Shown here piece by piece: positions 16,443 to 26,747 of a DNA stretch of 64,000 nt. The number at the start of each line of letters is the position of its first letter. The first letter of the stretch is position 1. The DNA comes from CAWAMD01 sp963783045 (GTDB lineage Bacteria > Actinomycetota > Nitriliruptoria > Nitriliruptorales > Nitriliruptoraceae), in assembly GCA_963783045.1 (NCBI GenBank), contig CAWAMD010000003.1:124001-188000 (forward strand), read 5' to 3'. The notes under the pieces are model-generated. The model saw only the letters and a list, made by a program, of their open reading frames with translations. It ran no database searches and was not told the origin of the DNA. The position numbers and the translations under genes are program-made.

Positions 16443-17477
16443 CTAGTCGACGACGATGGCGACGCTGAACCGAGCCCTCGTGGCCGCGACGTACAGGGAT
16501 GCTGGAGCCCCAAGGGCCGCCAGGTCGCCAGAGGTCGCGTACTCCCGCATGGGGCCCGTCGGGAAGAGGAGCACACGGTCGAACGTGTTGCCCTTGGAGA
16601 CACCGATGTTCATGGCGGGAAGTCCCATCGTGTCTCTGTCGCGCCGCAATCGAAGGACGGTCGGCCCGTACTCGGCGTAGTAGTCGGCCACGTCCTCCTT
16701 GTTCAGGAGGAAGACACCATCGTGGCCGGTATCTGCCACGTCAACCGACGTCGTCGCCGGCATGCCCGGGTACAGCGCGTCCGCGAAGTCGCAGACTGCC
16801 TGGTGGCACCGGTAGCTCTCCGTTCGATCGATCCGATTGCATCGACCGTCGCGCTCGTCGAGCCAGTCGACGATGCCCATTCCCCGGTACTTCTTGTTCT
16901 TGTTCGATGGATAGGTGGCGAAGGTGTGCTGCCGCGGGTCGCCCACCATGAGGAGGTTCACTTCAGCATCGAGTAGCAAGTCGAGGAACTCCAGGTCCCA
17001 TCCAGCCAAGTCCTGCAGCTCATCGATGAGCACGGTGCCGTAGATCCGCGAGAGTCTTCGGATGACGGCCCCGCGTGACGCGGAGTTCGCAGCGACGACC
17101 AAGTCTGCGAGATGCTTGCGGTAGACGTCACCGGACCCGTCGACGTAGTACCGCCGGGGGAAGGCCTTCCGCGTGTAGTCGGGGTGGTCCCCGTCGAAGT
17201 TGAGGCCCCGCAGGATGTGAGTCCGGCCCAAGACAGACGCTTGATACGGCTTTGCCCCGTGGGCGATGAGGAACGCGAACCATGACATCAGATCGATGTG
17301 GGCGGGCACGGTCCCGCACAGGTCCTCTATACGCCGGCGGATCTGTTCGAGGTTCGCGTTCGTGTAGGTCGTGATCAGCACGCGCCCTTCGGCCTCGAGT
17401 GCCGTGTCGATCACCAGCTGAGTTTTCCTCGAGCCGGCCGCCGCCAGGACCCCGACGTTCGGGCTAGCGGCAAACAT
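16443..17477 (-). CDS. gajB: GajB, UvrD-like helicase of the Gabija system
   Basis: 344 residues, short for a UvrD-family helicase. In order: Walker A-like LAAAGSRKTQLVIDTAL (residues about 10-26), TTYTNANLEQI, DELQDLAGWDLEFLDLLL (Walker B, the UvrD DExQ box), GDPRQHTFATY, TESYRCHQAVCDFADALYP, and C-terminal YVAATRARFSVAIVV (motif VI). It starts inside the end of gajA (14-nt overlap), the standard Gabija order gajA-gajB. In Gabija, GajB senses DNA ends and stimulates the nuclease GajA, which is otherwise held off by nucleotides, blocking phage. The frame is intact. Its end lies about 150 bp from the tRNA-like remnant. Confidence 0.85.
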   Translation of the reverse strand: MFAASPNVGVLAAAGSRKTQLVIDTALEAEGRVLITTYTNANLEQIRRRIEDLCGTVPAHIDLMSWFAFLIAHGAKPYQASVLGRTHILRGLNFDGDHPDYTRKAFPRRYYVDGSGDVYRKHLADLVVAANSASRGAVIRRLSRIYGTVLIDELQDLAGWDLEFLDLLLDAEVNLLMVGDPRQHTFATYPSNKNKKYRGMGIVDWLDERDGRCNRIDRTESYRCHQAVCDFADALYPGMPATTSVDVADTGHDGVFLLNKEDVADYYAEYGPTVLRLRRDRDTMGLPAMNIGVSKGNTFDRVLLFPTGPMREYATSGDLAALGAPASLYVAATRARFSVAIVVD

Positions 17478-19065
17478 CTTGGATGTACTGGGGCATGGTG
17501 ATCGAGGTGTCCGACTCGTAGATCTTCAGGGCGCTCTCGGTCTTCGTCTTCGTCATGCCTTCTACGGCTGAGTCAGTGTCCGCATAGTCGGTTCCGAGCG
17601 CGGAGTTGAGCACCGCCAGGTCATTGGCGTTCACGATCGCAGGCTCCAGGGTCTTCTCCTTCGTGGTGTCGGCGCCGTGGTGGAGCGTGATCCGACCTTC
17701 GACGAGGAAGCCGTCGAACATCGCTGTCATCTGCTGCTCGTCTCGCCCGTCGTTGTCGTGAACGGCCCAGACGCGCCTCCCCAGCACCTTGGCGAGTTCC
17801 ATGAATTGCTTGTGGGATGTCCCGACGGAAATGACATCGACTCCCGCGTCGAGCGGTTCGATGCCGTGCGCGTCGCGGTAGGCACGCTGAACAACCAACT
17901 CATCGGATGGTCCCTCCACGAGGATCGCGCCGTCTGCAAGAACAAGGCGCAGGGTGTCGTGGCCGGGGAGGCGCTTGAAGAACGCCACGGTGTCCTCCGA
18001 CAACTCCGATAGCCGCACCGGGCCGCCCGTCGGTCCGAGCAGGATGGTGGTGTCGATGCCCAGCTTGTTGAGGACGTACGCACTGTGTGTGGCGATGATG
18101 ACCTGCTTGCCCTCGCAGAGCTTCTCCACCCTCGGCAGCAGGTCCCGCAGACGGGCGAAGGAGAGAGTGCGTCTCGGGCTCCTCGATCATGACAATCTGC
18201 TTGTCATCCGCGTGACGCCCGATGGCCAACAGCGTCTTCAGGGTGTTCTGATCGCCCTTGCCGATGAACTGAAACGGCAGGTCGTCGAGATGGGCTACCA
18301 GGCTCGACTCCCAGGTGTAGCGCTGCGAGATGTCGATACTCAGGCTGAGTTCGCGATCGGTCAGCTCACCGTTGTCAGCGCGGAGGCGTTCATTGATGCT
18401 CTTCACTGAAGCGCGGTCGTCGAACTCCTCCCGAAGACTTCGGTACTCGCGCGACAGCTCGACGCGCTCTCTGGGCTCCAGGTATGTCCGGATGATGTGC
18501 TGGAGATGGTGGTCCACACCCGAGTGAAGACGAATGCTGGTCGGGTCGATGACGGCCACGGCAGCCGGGAGACTGCGGCGGGTGACTGCGCCACGGAGAA
18601 TCCAAGCCACTCGACCTTGTAGTACTCGGTCGGAACGAGACGAACGTGCTCGGGCATGCCGACGAAGGCCTCGTACTCGTCGTGGAAGTCGGCGTTGAAC
18701 ACGGCTTGGATACGGACGCCACACGCATCCTCCCCCGTAAGGTTGTTCGTGCCTCTCAGCACCTCGAACTCACCATCGAGGTCCTTGAAGAAGACCTCGA
18801 TGACCACGGTCGGAGGCGGCTTCGGCTGCTCGGAGGCCAGAGCCGCGACGTACTCAGCGGTTGCAGCCTGATTGACGAGGTAGGGCGTCAGGCCATCGGA
18901 CAACCAGCGGCCGTTCAGCCTTCCCGTCAACGCGAGGTTGATGGCCTCGATGACCGTCGACTTGCCGGTGTCGTTATTGCCAACCAGCACGTTGAGGCCG
19001 TCGTTGAGCGTCAGCTCGAAGTCCCGCATCCGTCGGTAGTTGCGGATCAGGACCTTGTCGATCAT
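17464..19065 (-). pseudogene. gajA: GajA, ATPase-TOPRIM nuclease of Gabija, two frame breaks
   Basis: OLD-family nuclease of about 533 codons. The N-terminal ABC-type ATPase half has KVLIRNYRRMRDFELTLNDG, Walker A VGNNDTGKSTVIEAI, and further on IVMIEEPETHS (Walker B) and IIATHSAYVLNKLG. The C-terminal half is a TOPRIM nuclease: AILVEGPSDELVVQRAY, VISVGTSHKQF and VWAVHDNDGRDE. The frame must change near 18560 (SRLP to AVAVIDPTS) and near 18165 (ETHS to RLRDLLPRVEKL). ATG 19065 has AGGTG upstream. It lies 71 nt after the last pilus gene on the same strand. If the breaks are real, the system is dead; if they are sequence errors, it is complete. Confidence 0.82.
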
Positions 19066-19136
19066 GCGGTCACCTCGCTCGGGTCTGGTCGCGACCGTAG
19101 GACCAGCGCTGCGGATCGCTGAGCACCCTCTGCCGT

Positions 19137-22100
19137 CTACCGCCGAGTCGCTCCAACAGCATCGGTCGTCAGCTCCTCGAACATCGCCACGGTCTCCGGG
19201 TGGAGCCAGTCGTCGGCGTCGTTGGCGTCGCCGTCCTCGGCGACCTGGCGGCGGAGGCGGGTCATGGCGGCGTGGACGCGGGCGGTGTTGCCGGTCGCGG
19301 CGGCGGCTTCCATGAGGTCGCGGACGAGGACCTCGGCGAGCGGGTCGGCGAGCAGGCCGCGTTCGGCGGCCCAGATGGCGTCGTCGTAGCGCTCGGCCGC
19401 GAGGCACAGCTGGGCGAGGTCGTGGGCGGCGTCGACGACCTCCTGGGCCAGCGCGTAGAGCTCGTTGGTCGCCCACGCGTACTCGGTCGCGGTCGCTGAC
19501 AGCGGGACGCCACGGACGAGCATCAGCGCCTGGCGGAGGTGGTCGATGGCGTGGTCGGGGTCGCGACGGGCAGCGGCGACCGCGGCGGTGAAGCGCTCGT
19601 AGTCAAGGGCGACCGAGTCGGCGAGCCGGTAGCGGCCGAGCTCGGCGTCGGGGAAGTGCGGTGAGCCGTCGGGCGCGGTGCCGAGGGACTTCCGGGCACG
19701 GGAGGCCTCGGTGTAGAGCCGTGCGGGCCGCGGGCTCCTGCTCCGGCCAGAGGGCTTCGAGCAAGGTGTCGGCGTTGGCGCCGCTGCGGTGGAGAGCGAG
19801 GTAGACGATCAGCTCGATCGTCTTGTTCGTGCGGAAGGGCTCGACGGCTCCGACGATCTCGACGGGACCGAGCACGCGGACCTCGGTCGTGGGCTCGTCC
19901 TCGGCGTCGCCGGCGTCCTCGAGCGCGTCGGGCGTGACTGATCGGCTCCTCGTCGAGGTGGATCGTCTCGGGCTCGTCGTCGGGTAGCTGGACGAGCTGC
20001 TCCGGGTCGTGGAGCGCCTGCTCGATGAGCTTCGCGGTCAGCGGTGCGGCCTCGTCGCCGAGGTCGAGCAGGTCGAACGCGATGTCCTCGGGGTCGAGTC
20101 GCGCCCGACCGCTCCCCTCGATGTGGACGGACCAGTTGCCGCTGCGCGGCTGGAGGCCGCTGACGACGGCGACGAGATCGCCGCGGAGTTCGCTCGTCGT
20201 GCGCAGGAGGACGCTGACCTCGGACGGCAGGCCGGCCGCGAGGATGACCGTTCGCGGCAGGTTCGTCTTGCCGTTCGAGTGTGGCTGGGCGAGGACCTCG
20301 CGCAGCTCGTCGGCGCCGCGACAGCGTCGTCAGGCGTTCGAGGCCATCGGGTAGCCCGTCGAGGCCGACGGCGACGACGTCGAGCGCGTCGGCCCTCGGC
20401 GTGGTCGCCAGCTCCAGCGCCCAGGCGGCCATCAGTCGGCGGGCGGTGTCCTCGTCGCCGTCGAGGTGCAGGCAGCCGGCATGGGCCGAGGTTGAGCAGG
20501 CCGACGCGGCCGCCGGGCAGAGACCCGAGCGTGACGAGAGCGGGGAAGCGAGATGGCGTGCCGACGTGGATCTCCAGGGCGTCGAGGTACGCCGGGCGGT
20601 GACGGCTCCACGTGTGGTCGCGGTCGTGGCGGTCCCATCCGTCGGGCGCGGCGTCGGAGGCGCGTCGAGGTGGACGGCGACGTCGGCCGGGCCGTGGCTG
20701 ACGAGAACGACTGGCGGCCCCGGGCGGTGGTCGGCGTAGTGGGCCGACAGCTCGCGAAGGGCGAGGTTGAGCAGCCGATCGGCGTCCGGGTCGGCGTGGG
20801 CCCGGAGGCGCGTGCTCCGCCGCCGCCTCCTCGCCGGTCGGAAGCGGGATGCGGTGGTGGGGCTGCCGGCGGCGGAGGCGTGCCCGACGGATGCGATCGA
20901 GGGTGAGGACGAGGCCGGCGGCAAGCGTGCCGGCGGCGGCGATGGGCAGGAGCGCGATGTCGTCGGTCGGCTCGGTGGCTGCCGGTTCTGCTGGTCTTCG
21001 ACGGGCTCGACGGCGCTTGTGGTTGGCGTCGGGACGACTGGCTCGGCCGACTGCTCGACGGGTCGCCTTCCTGCGGGACCTGCCGGTCCTCGCTCGGCGA
21101 CGCGCGCTCGGTGTCGGCCTGCGTCGGCGGACGTCGCCTTGCGGCTGGAGCGCAGAGACGTCCGAGTCGTCGATTGCCGGTCGCGGCGCGATCTCGGCGG
21201 CTTCTTCGGCGGGGCGCCGCCCGTTGCCTCGCCCCCCGGGAGGTCGAGCTCCCAGCCGGGCTGGATCAGGTCTGGGTCGGTGAGCGCGCCGCCGCCGGGT
21301 TGGGGGTCGCCGCGGTTCTCCTCGTAGATCTCGGGCCAGCGGTACGGATCGTCGAGGTGCTCGTCGGCCAGGTCCCAGAGCGTGTCTCCGCGCTCGACCA
21401 CGACCGACTCTGCTCGGTCGCGGCCGCAGACAGCGGTCGCGGTCCGACGGAGCACTCCGGGCACGAGCGAGCGTCCAGCCCGGGCCGGAGGTCCTCGGTG
21501 TCCGCGCTGATCGTCGCGCCGTCGGGCTGCTGGCGGCCGACGTTGAGGTCGCGGATCTCGCGCCAGCGCATGCCGTCGCCGAGGAGCCGGTCGGCGAGGT
21601 CCCAGAGCGTGTCGCCGCGCTGGACCTCGTACTCGCGAGGCGGCAGCGTCGGCCCGATGCGCCTCACCGTCGCGATGACCCTCGAGGCCGTGGTCCAGCT
21701 CGCCGTCTCCGGCGTCGAGCTCGTAGTCGCGTCGAGGTCGACCGGGCTGTGGGGCAGGTTCGGCGGCGCGACGTCTGGCGACGGCGAGTCGAAGGTCGGT
21801 CGGCGCTGCCGAGGCCGGGGCGGTCGGGCGGGTCAGCAGCGCGATGGCGACGGAGATCGTGGCGAGCAGGTTGGCGGCGAGGTGCTGAGCGGGCCGAGGC
21901 CGGCGACGCGTCGCGCGACGCCGCCGCGCGCGACGGCGACTCGCCTCGACGCACGACGCCGCTGGCGAAGTTCGCCCACGCCAGCCACACCAGGACGGCG
22001 AGCGCCTTGATGATCGTCGCGTCCTCGATCGGCGCCCGTCGTGATCGAGCTGCGCGACCTCGTCCCACGATGGGATGGTCGCTCGGCAGGGGCCATCCGA

Positions 22101-22198
22101 CCTCGCGGATCGAGGAGCAGCGGGACGCCGACGACGAGCGCCGCGAGGGCGAGCGCCGCGAGGAGCCCGCGAACGAAGGTGGGCCATCGTCGTTGCAT
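19137..22198 (-). pseudogene. LysM and BTAD (SARP-like) regulator of Tad locus, many frame breaks
   Basis: Multidomain protein of about 1,000 codons, needing at least six frame changes. In order: N-terminal membrane segments (TFVRGLLAALALAALVVGVP and IKALAVLVWLAWANFASGV), two LysM domains (YEVQRGDTLWDLADRLLG near 21620 and VVVERGDTLWDLADEHLDD near 21400), an Ala/Pro/Arg linker, then a C-terminal winged-helix plus BTAD-type domain (MLGPVEIVGAVEPFRTNKTI; ALAQEVVDAAHDLAQLCLAA; AERGLLADPLAEVLVRDLME). Membrane-LysM-BTAD proteins are a regular companion of actinobacterial Tad pili, probably envelope-linked regulators. It is the last gene of the operon, 2 nt after the TadG-like gene. The domain order is complete, so decay would be recent. 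Confidence 0.7.
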
Positions 22199-22199
22199 G

Positions 22200-22619
22200 T
22201 CAGGCCTCCGGTCCGGTGATGCCGCGGACGAGTCGTGCCTGGCCGCTGGCGGTGACGGTGCGTTCGGAGATCCCCGCCAGTTGGAGAAGCACCATGGGGG
22301 TCGTGATCGTGACGGTGACCTCGACGGAGTCGGCCGTGACGATCACCGAGCCCGCGTGGCCGGTGGTGGCGAGGTAGTCCTCGGCAGCGACCTGCGCGTC
22401 GAGCGGGTCCAGCTCCACCGGTGCGCCCGAACGAAGCGCGTCGAGGTCCACGGCCTGAGCGGCGGCGCGTGCGGCGTTGTCGGCGAGGTCGTGCGCCTGC
22501 CGCCGTGCGGCGAGGATCCGGCCGCCGTCGTAGACCAGCCCGGCGACCATCATCAACGCCAGGGTGAGCCCGACGACGAACACGGTCACCGAGCCTTCCT
22601 CCGATCGCCAGCGCGCCAT
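22200..22619 (-). CDS. TadG/TadE-like pseudopilin, Tad locus
   Basis: 139 residues from ATG 22619, which overlaps the upstream stop by one base. The N-terminus has the class III prepilin form: a short basic leader then GSVTVFVVGLTLALMMVAGL as a hydrophobic stalk. It continues ILAARRQAHDLADNAARAAA, typical of TadG-related proteins that handle pilus assembly in the membrane, and ends with a small beta-rich domain. It is the third of three consecutive pseudopilin-like genes. The longer ATG at 22637 would overlap TadE more and lacks a better ribosome-binding site. Confidence 0.7.
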   Translation of the reverse strand: MARWRSEEGSVTVFVVGLTLALMMVAGLVYDGGRILAARRQAHDLADNAARAAAQAVDLDALRSGAPVELDPLDAQVAAEDYLATTGHAGSVIVTADSVEVTVTITTPMVLLQLAGISERTVTASGQARLVRGITGPEA

Positions 22620-23032
22620 CAGTCGCCCCCGCGCCACAGGTCGATCACCTCGGTGGCCGATGCTTCGTACGAGCGGCTGCCCGGCAGGCCGGCGAACACG
22701 ACGTCATCGAGACCCACGGCGCAGCGGACCGTCACGGTCACCTGGCCGCCGCGCCGGAACTCGCCGGTGTCCACCTCGACCGCGAGGTCGACGCACTCCA
22801 CGCCCGCGTCGCCGAGGTTCGCCTCGACCGCGGTGATCGCTGCCGACCGGCCGGCGTCCGCGTCGGCCCGCAGCGACGCCGCCCGCGCACCCTCGTCCGC
22901 CGCGGAGAGCACGCGCTGCTGGACGCCGCCAAGCCGTCCGGCGAACACGACGAAGCCGAGCAGCACCAGCAGGATCGGCGTGAGCAGGACCAGCTCGGTC
23001 GTCACGCTGCCGTCCGCCCGCTGCCACCTCAT
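22619..23032 (-). CDS. TadE-family pseudopilin, Tad locus
   Basis: 137 residues. GSVTTELVLLTPILLVLLG is the TadE-type stalk, with Glu at +5 after the Gly cleavage position for the prepilin peptidase. The rest is a small extracytoplasmic domain with two cysteines (VECVDLAVE and TVRCAVG) that could form a disulfide. It overlaps both neighbouring pilin genes by a few bases. TadE proteins are minor pseudopilins of Flp/Tad pili. The frame is intact. Confidence 0.75.
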   Translation of the reverse strand: MRWQRADGSVTTELVLLTPILLVLLGFVVFAGRLGGVQQRVLSAADEGARAASLRADADAGRSAAITAVEANLGDAGVECVDLAVEVDTGEFRRGGQVTVTVRCAVGLDDVVFAGLPGSRSYEASATEVIDLWRGGD

Positions 23033-23412
23033 CGGTCGGCCTCCCCGATGAACCGCTCGACCTCGCCGGTGACCGACGCCGAGACCTGCCAGACCGCCAA
23101 GGGCAGGACGTTCGGGGCTGCGGCGGTGACCGAGACCGAGACCTGGGTGCCGCTGCGGGTGACCTCGACGACGGCGTCGCGGACGCCGCCCGCCTCGGCG
23201 AGGAACGTGTCGCCCGCCTGCGTGCCGAGGTCCTGGGTGGCCGTCTCGCCCTGGGCCGCCTCGAGCGCCTCCTGCGCGGCGGCCTCGACGACCTGCCGGG
23301 CGTGGAAGTAGAGGCCGGCCTGCACGATCAGCATCACGAGGAAGAGCACGACAGGCATGAGCAGCACGAGCTCGGTCGTGCTGCTGCCGTCCTCACAACG
23401 CCGCGGTGTCAC
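23029..23412 (-). CDS. TadE/TadF-like pseudopilin, Tad locus
   Basis: 127 residues from a GTG at 23412. GSSTTELVLLMPVVLFLVML is a class III prepilin stalk with Glu at +5 after Gly. It is followed by a helix (HARQVVEAAAQEALEAAQGE) and a beta-rich end. It is similar in layout to the next gene, suggesting tandem duplication of a minor pilin. It lies just after the major pilin gene and overlaps the following TadE gene by 4 nt. Confidence 0.72.
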   Translation of the reverse strand: MTPRRCEDGSSTTELVLLMPVVLFLVMLIVQAGLYFHARQVVEAAAQEALEAAQGETATQDLGTQAGDTFLAEAGGVRDAVVEVTRSGTQVSVSVTAAAPNVLPLAVWQVSASVTGEVERFIGEADR

Positions 23413-23427
23413 CGTGTCCCCCGACGG

Positions 23428-23625
23428 TCAGTCGGTCGGGATCGACTCGGCCTTGGACGTGACCTTGGCGACGATGATCGCGCCCACGGCGAGCGCCAGC
23501 CCCGCGAGGATGGCGGTGATGATCGCCGTCTCGGTGGTCATGGCGCCGGACTCGTCGTCCCGCGACTCGTGCAGGCGCACGAGGTAGTAGCTCCACAGGG
23601 ACGTGAGGTAGCCCAGTTCGGACAT
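23428..23625 (-). CDS. flp: Flp-type major pilin
   Basis: 65 residues with a long leader (about 28) then GAMTTETAIITAILAGLALA: Gly-1 followed by Glu at +5, the cleavage signal for a TadV/FppA prepilin peptidase. The mature protein would be about 37 residues, almost all one hydrophobic helix, as in Flp pilins. AAGGAAGGAGA upstream is a strong ribosome-binding site, consistent with high expression. It lies between tadC and the TadE-like genes. No prepilin peptidase gene is visible in the window. Confidence 0.75.
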   Translation of the reverse strand: MSELGYLTSLWSYYLVRLHESRDDESGAMTTETAIITAILAGLALAVGAIIVAKVTSKAESIPTD

Positions 23626-23647
23626 GACCTCTCCTTCCTTCTCGTGA

Positions 23648-24549
23648 TCAGAACCCGAGGATCTCGGTGACGGCCGGGAAGCCGACGAAGATGACGAAGC
23701 CGACGACCATCAGCACCGATGGGACGGCCATGCGTTCGGTGGCGGCCTCCGCGTCGCCCTCCATCTCGGCGAGGTCGCGCGACCGCAGCGCCGACGCGCG
23801 GGCTTCGAGGGAGGCGCGGACCTTGGCGCCGTGGGTGCCGGCGAGCGCGAGGCTGGAGGCGACCTCGCGGAGCTCGCTCACGTCCAGCTCCTCCCCCAGC
23901 CGCTGGAACGCGGCCCAGGGGCTGTCGCCGGCGAGACGGCTGCGGTGCAGGGCGGCGCGCAGCTCCGCGAACGCCCAGCCGTCGCCTGCCTCGGCGGCAT
24001 ACGCGAGCGCAGTCTCGACGCCTGCGCCGGCGGCAAGGACGATGTGGGCGAGGTCGAGGTAGGACGACAGCGCGTAGCGGAAGTCGCGACGCCGCTCGGC
24101 GGCCTGGGCACGCAGGAGCGCGTCGGGCAGCACGAACCCTGCGGCGCCGAGGCCCAGCGCCGCGACGGTGACGAGCGACATCGGTGCGGACGCGCCGCCG
24201 ACGCTCGCGAGCAGCGCCAACGCCGGTGGCAGCAGCAGCCCGGCGATGGCGGCGGTGAGCTTCTCGATCAGGTGCTGCTCGACACCGCGGCCGACGACGC
24301 GGAGGTCGGCGTCGAGGTTGCCGAGGTCGATGCCCACCGATCCGAGGAAGGTCGCGACGCGGCCGCTGGATGCGAGCGCGCCAGTCCCCCTTGGCCCCGA
24401 CCGCGGACGTGGCTCGTGTGACTGGCTGGCGGGTCGAGCAGGTCGGCCAGGGCCTGCGCGAGTGGCTCCCGGCGCGGCGCGAACCCGTAGGCGATGAGCA
24501 TCAGCCCGAACGCGACGCCCGCTCCTGCGACGATCCCGGCGGCGATCAC
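23648..24549 (-). pseudogene. tadC: TadC-like inner-membrane platform protein, one frame break
   Basis: About 300 codons. The GTG start at 24549 overlaps the tadB stop (GTGA). The N-terminal membrane segment (GIVAGAGVAFGLMLIAYGF) is in one frame. Near 24380 the frame moves, and the rest (GIDLGNLDADLRVVGRGVEQ to AVTEILGF) is intact, with membrane segments near residues 90-140 and at the C-terminus (VPSVLMVVGFVIFVGFPAV). The central SSYLDLAHIVLAAGAGVETA and LAGTHGAKVRASLEARASAL are characteristic of the T2SS-F/TadC fold. It forms the platform on which the TadA motor acts. Confidence 0.78.
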
Positions 24550-25413
24550 GCGCGCACCTCCAGGCCCGGCTCGGAGCCGACGCGGGTCAGGAACCGGTCC
24601 GGGGACTGCAGCCGAGCCATGCGCTGCATCAGCACGTAGGCGCCGACGAGGATCGCCGCGACGAGCAGGAGCACGAGCTGGCCGGTCACGGTCCGGTAGG
24701 GCTCGAGGTAGCGGGGGTTGAACAGGATCAGCCCGCCCGCGAACACGCCGAGACTGCCGACGATGACCCGCACCGCGGTCCGCAGCCGGGCGCGGCTCGC
24801 GTGGATGCGCATGCGCATCTCGGCCTCGGCACGCGTGGAGCGCGCCAGCGACCCGAGCAGCGGCACGAGGTCGCGAGCCTCCCGTTGGGCGGCCGTGACG
24901 AGCGCGGCCACGACGAGGTCGGCTGCGGGGTTGGCGAGGTCGACCGCGAGCCGACGCAGGCCGGCGACCAGCCGCTCGCCGCGGTCGAGCCGTCGGGCGA
25001 GCCGGACGACCTCGGCACGGATGGGGTCCGGGCGCGTTGGGGGCGGCGGTGACGATGGCCTGTTCGAGGCCGGCCGCGGCGGCGAGCGTGTCGCGCAGCA
25101 TCTCGGTCCAGGCGGCGATCGCCTCGGTCCGCTCGACGAGCTCGGCCTGTCCGCGGGCACGTCGCCAGCTGCGTGGCATCAGCACCGCGAGCATCGCCGC
25201 GAGCGCCGCGCCGACGACCCACCCGGTGATGACCCACATCATGAGGGCGGCGGCGAAGGCGAGGATGCCTTGCAGGACCAGCGGCTCGCCGGCCAGCAGC
25301 TCTCGGGCATCGCGCCTCGGCGGCGGTGCCTGCTCGGTCCCCCGGATCCCGAGCACGAGCAGGGTGAGGCCGAGCCCGATGCCCGCGCCGCAGATGGCGC
25401 CGATGAGGATCAT
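24546..25413 (-). pseudogene. tadB: TadB-like inner-membrane platform protein, one frame break
   Basis: About 288 codons from ATG 25413 (ATGA overlap with tadA). The N-terminal part (MILIGAICGAGIGLGLTLLV, then VITGWVVGAALAAMLAVLMP and AAWTEMLRDTLAAAAGLEQA) runs into a frame change near 25035, after TAAPNAP. The continuation (DPIRAEVVRLARRLDRGERL, LRTAVRVIVGSLGVFAGGLI, TVTGQLVLLLVAAILVGAYV) completes the T2SS-F fold. TadB and TadC together form the pilus inner-membrane platform. The domain order and both halves are convincing. Confidence 0.78.
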
Positions 25414-26747
25414 GACGTCCACCCTCCCTGGCCGTTGCCTGCGACGGCGCCGGGGCGGAGGCCCGCGTCCTCGAGGATGCGCAGGGTCTCGTCGTGGACC
25501 ATCCCGGTCGGCACGGCCCGCCCGTCGGGCCCGGGCCGGAACACGTCGTTGGCGATGATCTCGCGTCCTTCGGCGTCGCGGACCTCGACGACGGAGGTCA
25601 CGAACCGCTCGACGGTGTCGCCGACACGACGCTTGTCGAGGTGGACGACGAAGTCGACGGCGTTGGCGATGAGGACCGCCGTGTCCTCGGGCGCGAGGCG
25701 GTGCGGCGGGAGCATCCCGTACATCTGGATGCGCCGGAACACGCCTCGGGCGGTGTTGGCGTGGACGGTGCACATCGAGCCGTCCTGGCCCTGGCTCATC
25801 GCGAGCAGCATCGGCAGGACCTCGCTGCCGCGGACCTCGCCGACGAACACCCGGTCGGGGTCCATGCGCAGTCCCATGCGGACGAGCTGTTCCAGCGAGA
25901 TGCCACCCTCGCCCTCGATGTTGGGCTCCCGTGCTTCGAGGGTGACGACGTTGGGATGCCGGTCCGCGAAGCGTTCGAGACCGAGTTCGAGCGCATCCTC
26001 GATCGTGACGAGTCGCTCCTGCGGCTCGATCTCGTTGATGAGCGCGCGCATGAGCGTCGTCTTGCCGCAGCCGACGCCTCCGCCGATGACGATGGACCGA
26101 CGGGCCGCGACGGCGGCGCGGAGGAACGCCGCCAACGGGGCGCTCACCGTGCGACGGTGTTCCAGGTCGATCAGCGACGACAGCTCGAACTGGTGCTTGC
26201 GGATGGACAGGCTCGGTCGCGCCGAGACCTCCATGACTGCGAAGAGCCGCGACCCGTCGGGGAGCTGGAGGTTCAGCTCCGGGTTGGCGGCGTCGAAGCG
26301 CCGCTCGGTCCTGCCCACCCGTGCGGCCGCGGTGCGCAGCAACTCGACGAGCTCGGTGTCCGAGTCTGCGACCGGCGTGCCCCGCTCCCACGTCCCGTCG
26401 AACAGCTTGAGCCAGACAACGTCACAACCCTGGACGTGGATGTCGCTGACTCGCGGGTCGTCGAGGTGTCGTTGGAGACGACCGAGTCCGTAGAGCCGGT
26501 CGAACGCCTCGCGGGCGAGCGCGTCCTCCTCGGTGGGGTCGAGTGCAGCAGTGTCGGCGCGGAGGCGGCGATGCGACTCGGCTTCGAGGCGCTGTCGGAT
26601 GAGCGCGCGGGCGAAGACCCGCTCGTCCTCGGGCGGCTTGCGGGGGCGACCTGCCTCGTCAGCGCGTGCCTGGTCGGCGGCGAGTTCGTCGGCGACCGCG
26701 TCGGCCACGGTCGCGATCAGTCGTGCGCGCTCCTCGGAGGCGATCAT
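25410..26747 (-). CDS. tadA: TadA/CpaF secretion ATPase, Tad locus
   Basis: 445 residues from ATG 26747, with GGAGGGG upstream and a one-base stop/start overlap. This is the hexameric motor of the Tad pilus: VSDIHVQGCDVVWLK, Walker A IVIGGGVGCGKTTLMRALI, Asp box VTIEDALEL, Walker B MDPDRVFVGEVRGSEVL and the His box SMCTVHANTA. The N-terminal 100 residues are the helical CpaF-type domain. The frame is intact, so the motor gene is complete although neighbours are broken. It precedes tadB with an ATGA overlap. The assignment is certain at family level. Confidence 0.92.
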   Translation of the reverse strand: MIASEERARLIATVADAVADELAADQARADEAGRPRKPPEDERVFARALIRQRLEAESHRRLRADTAALDPTEEDALAREAFDRLYGLGRLQRHLDDPRVSDIHVQGCDVVWLKLFDGTWERGTPVADSDTELVELLRTAAARVGRTERRFDAANPELNLQLPDGSRLFAVMEVSARPSLSIRKHQFELSSLIDLEHRRTVSAPLAAFLRAAVAARRSIVIGGGVGCGKTTLMRALINEIEPQERLVTIEDALELGLERFADRHPNVVTLEAREPNIEGEGGISLEQLVRMGLRMDPDRVFVGEVRGSEVLPMLLAMSQGQDGSMCTVHANTARGVFRRIQMYGMLPPHRLAPEDTAVLIANAVDFVVHLDKRRVGDTVERFVTSVVEVRDAEGREIIANDVFRPGPDGRAVPTGMVHDETLRILEDAGLRPGAVAGNGQGGWTS

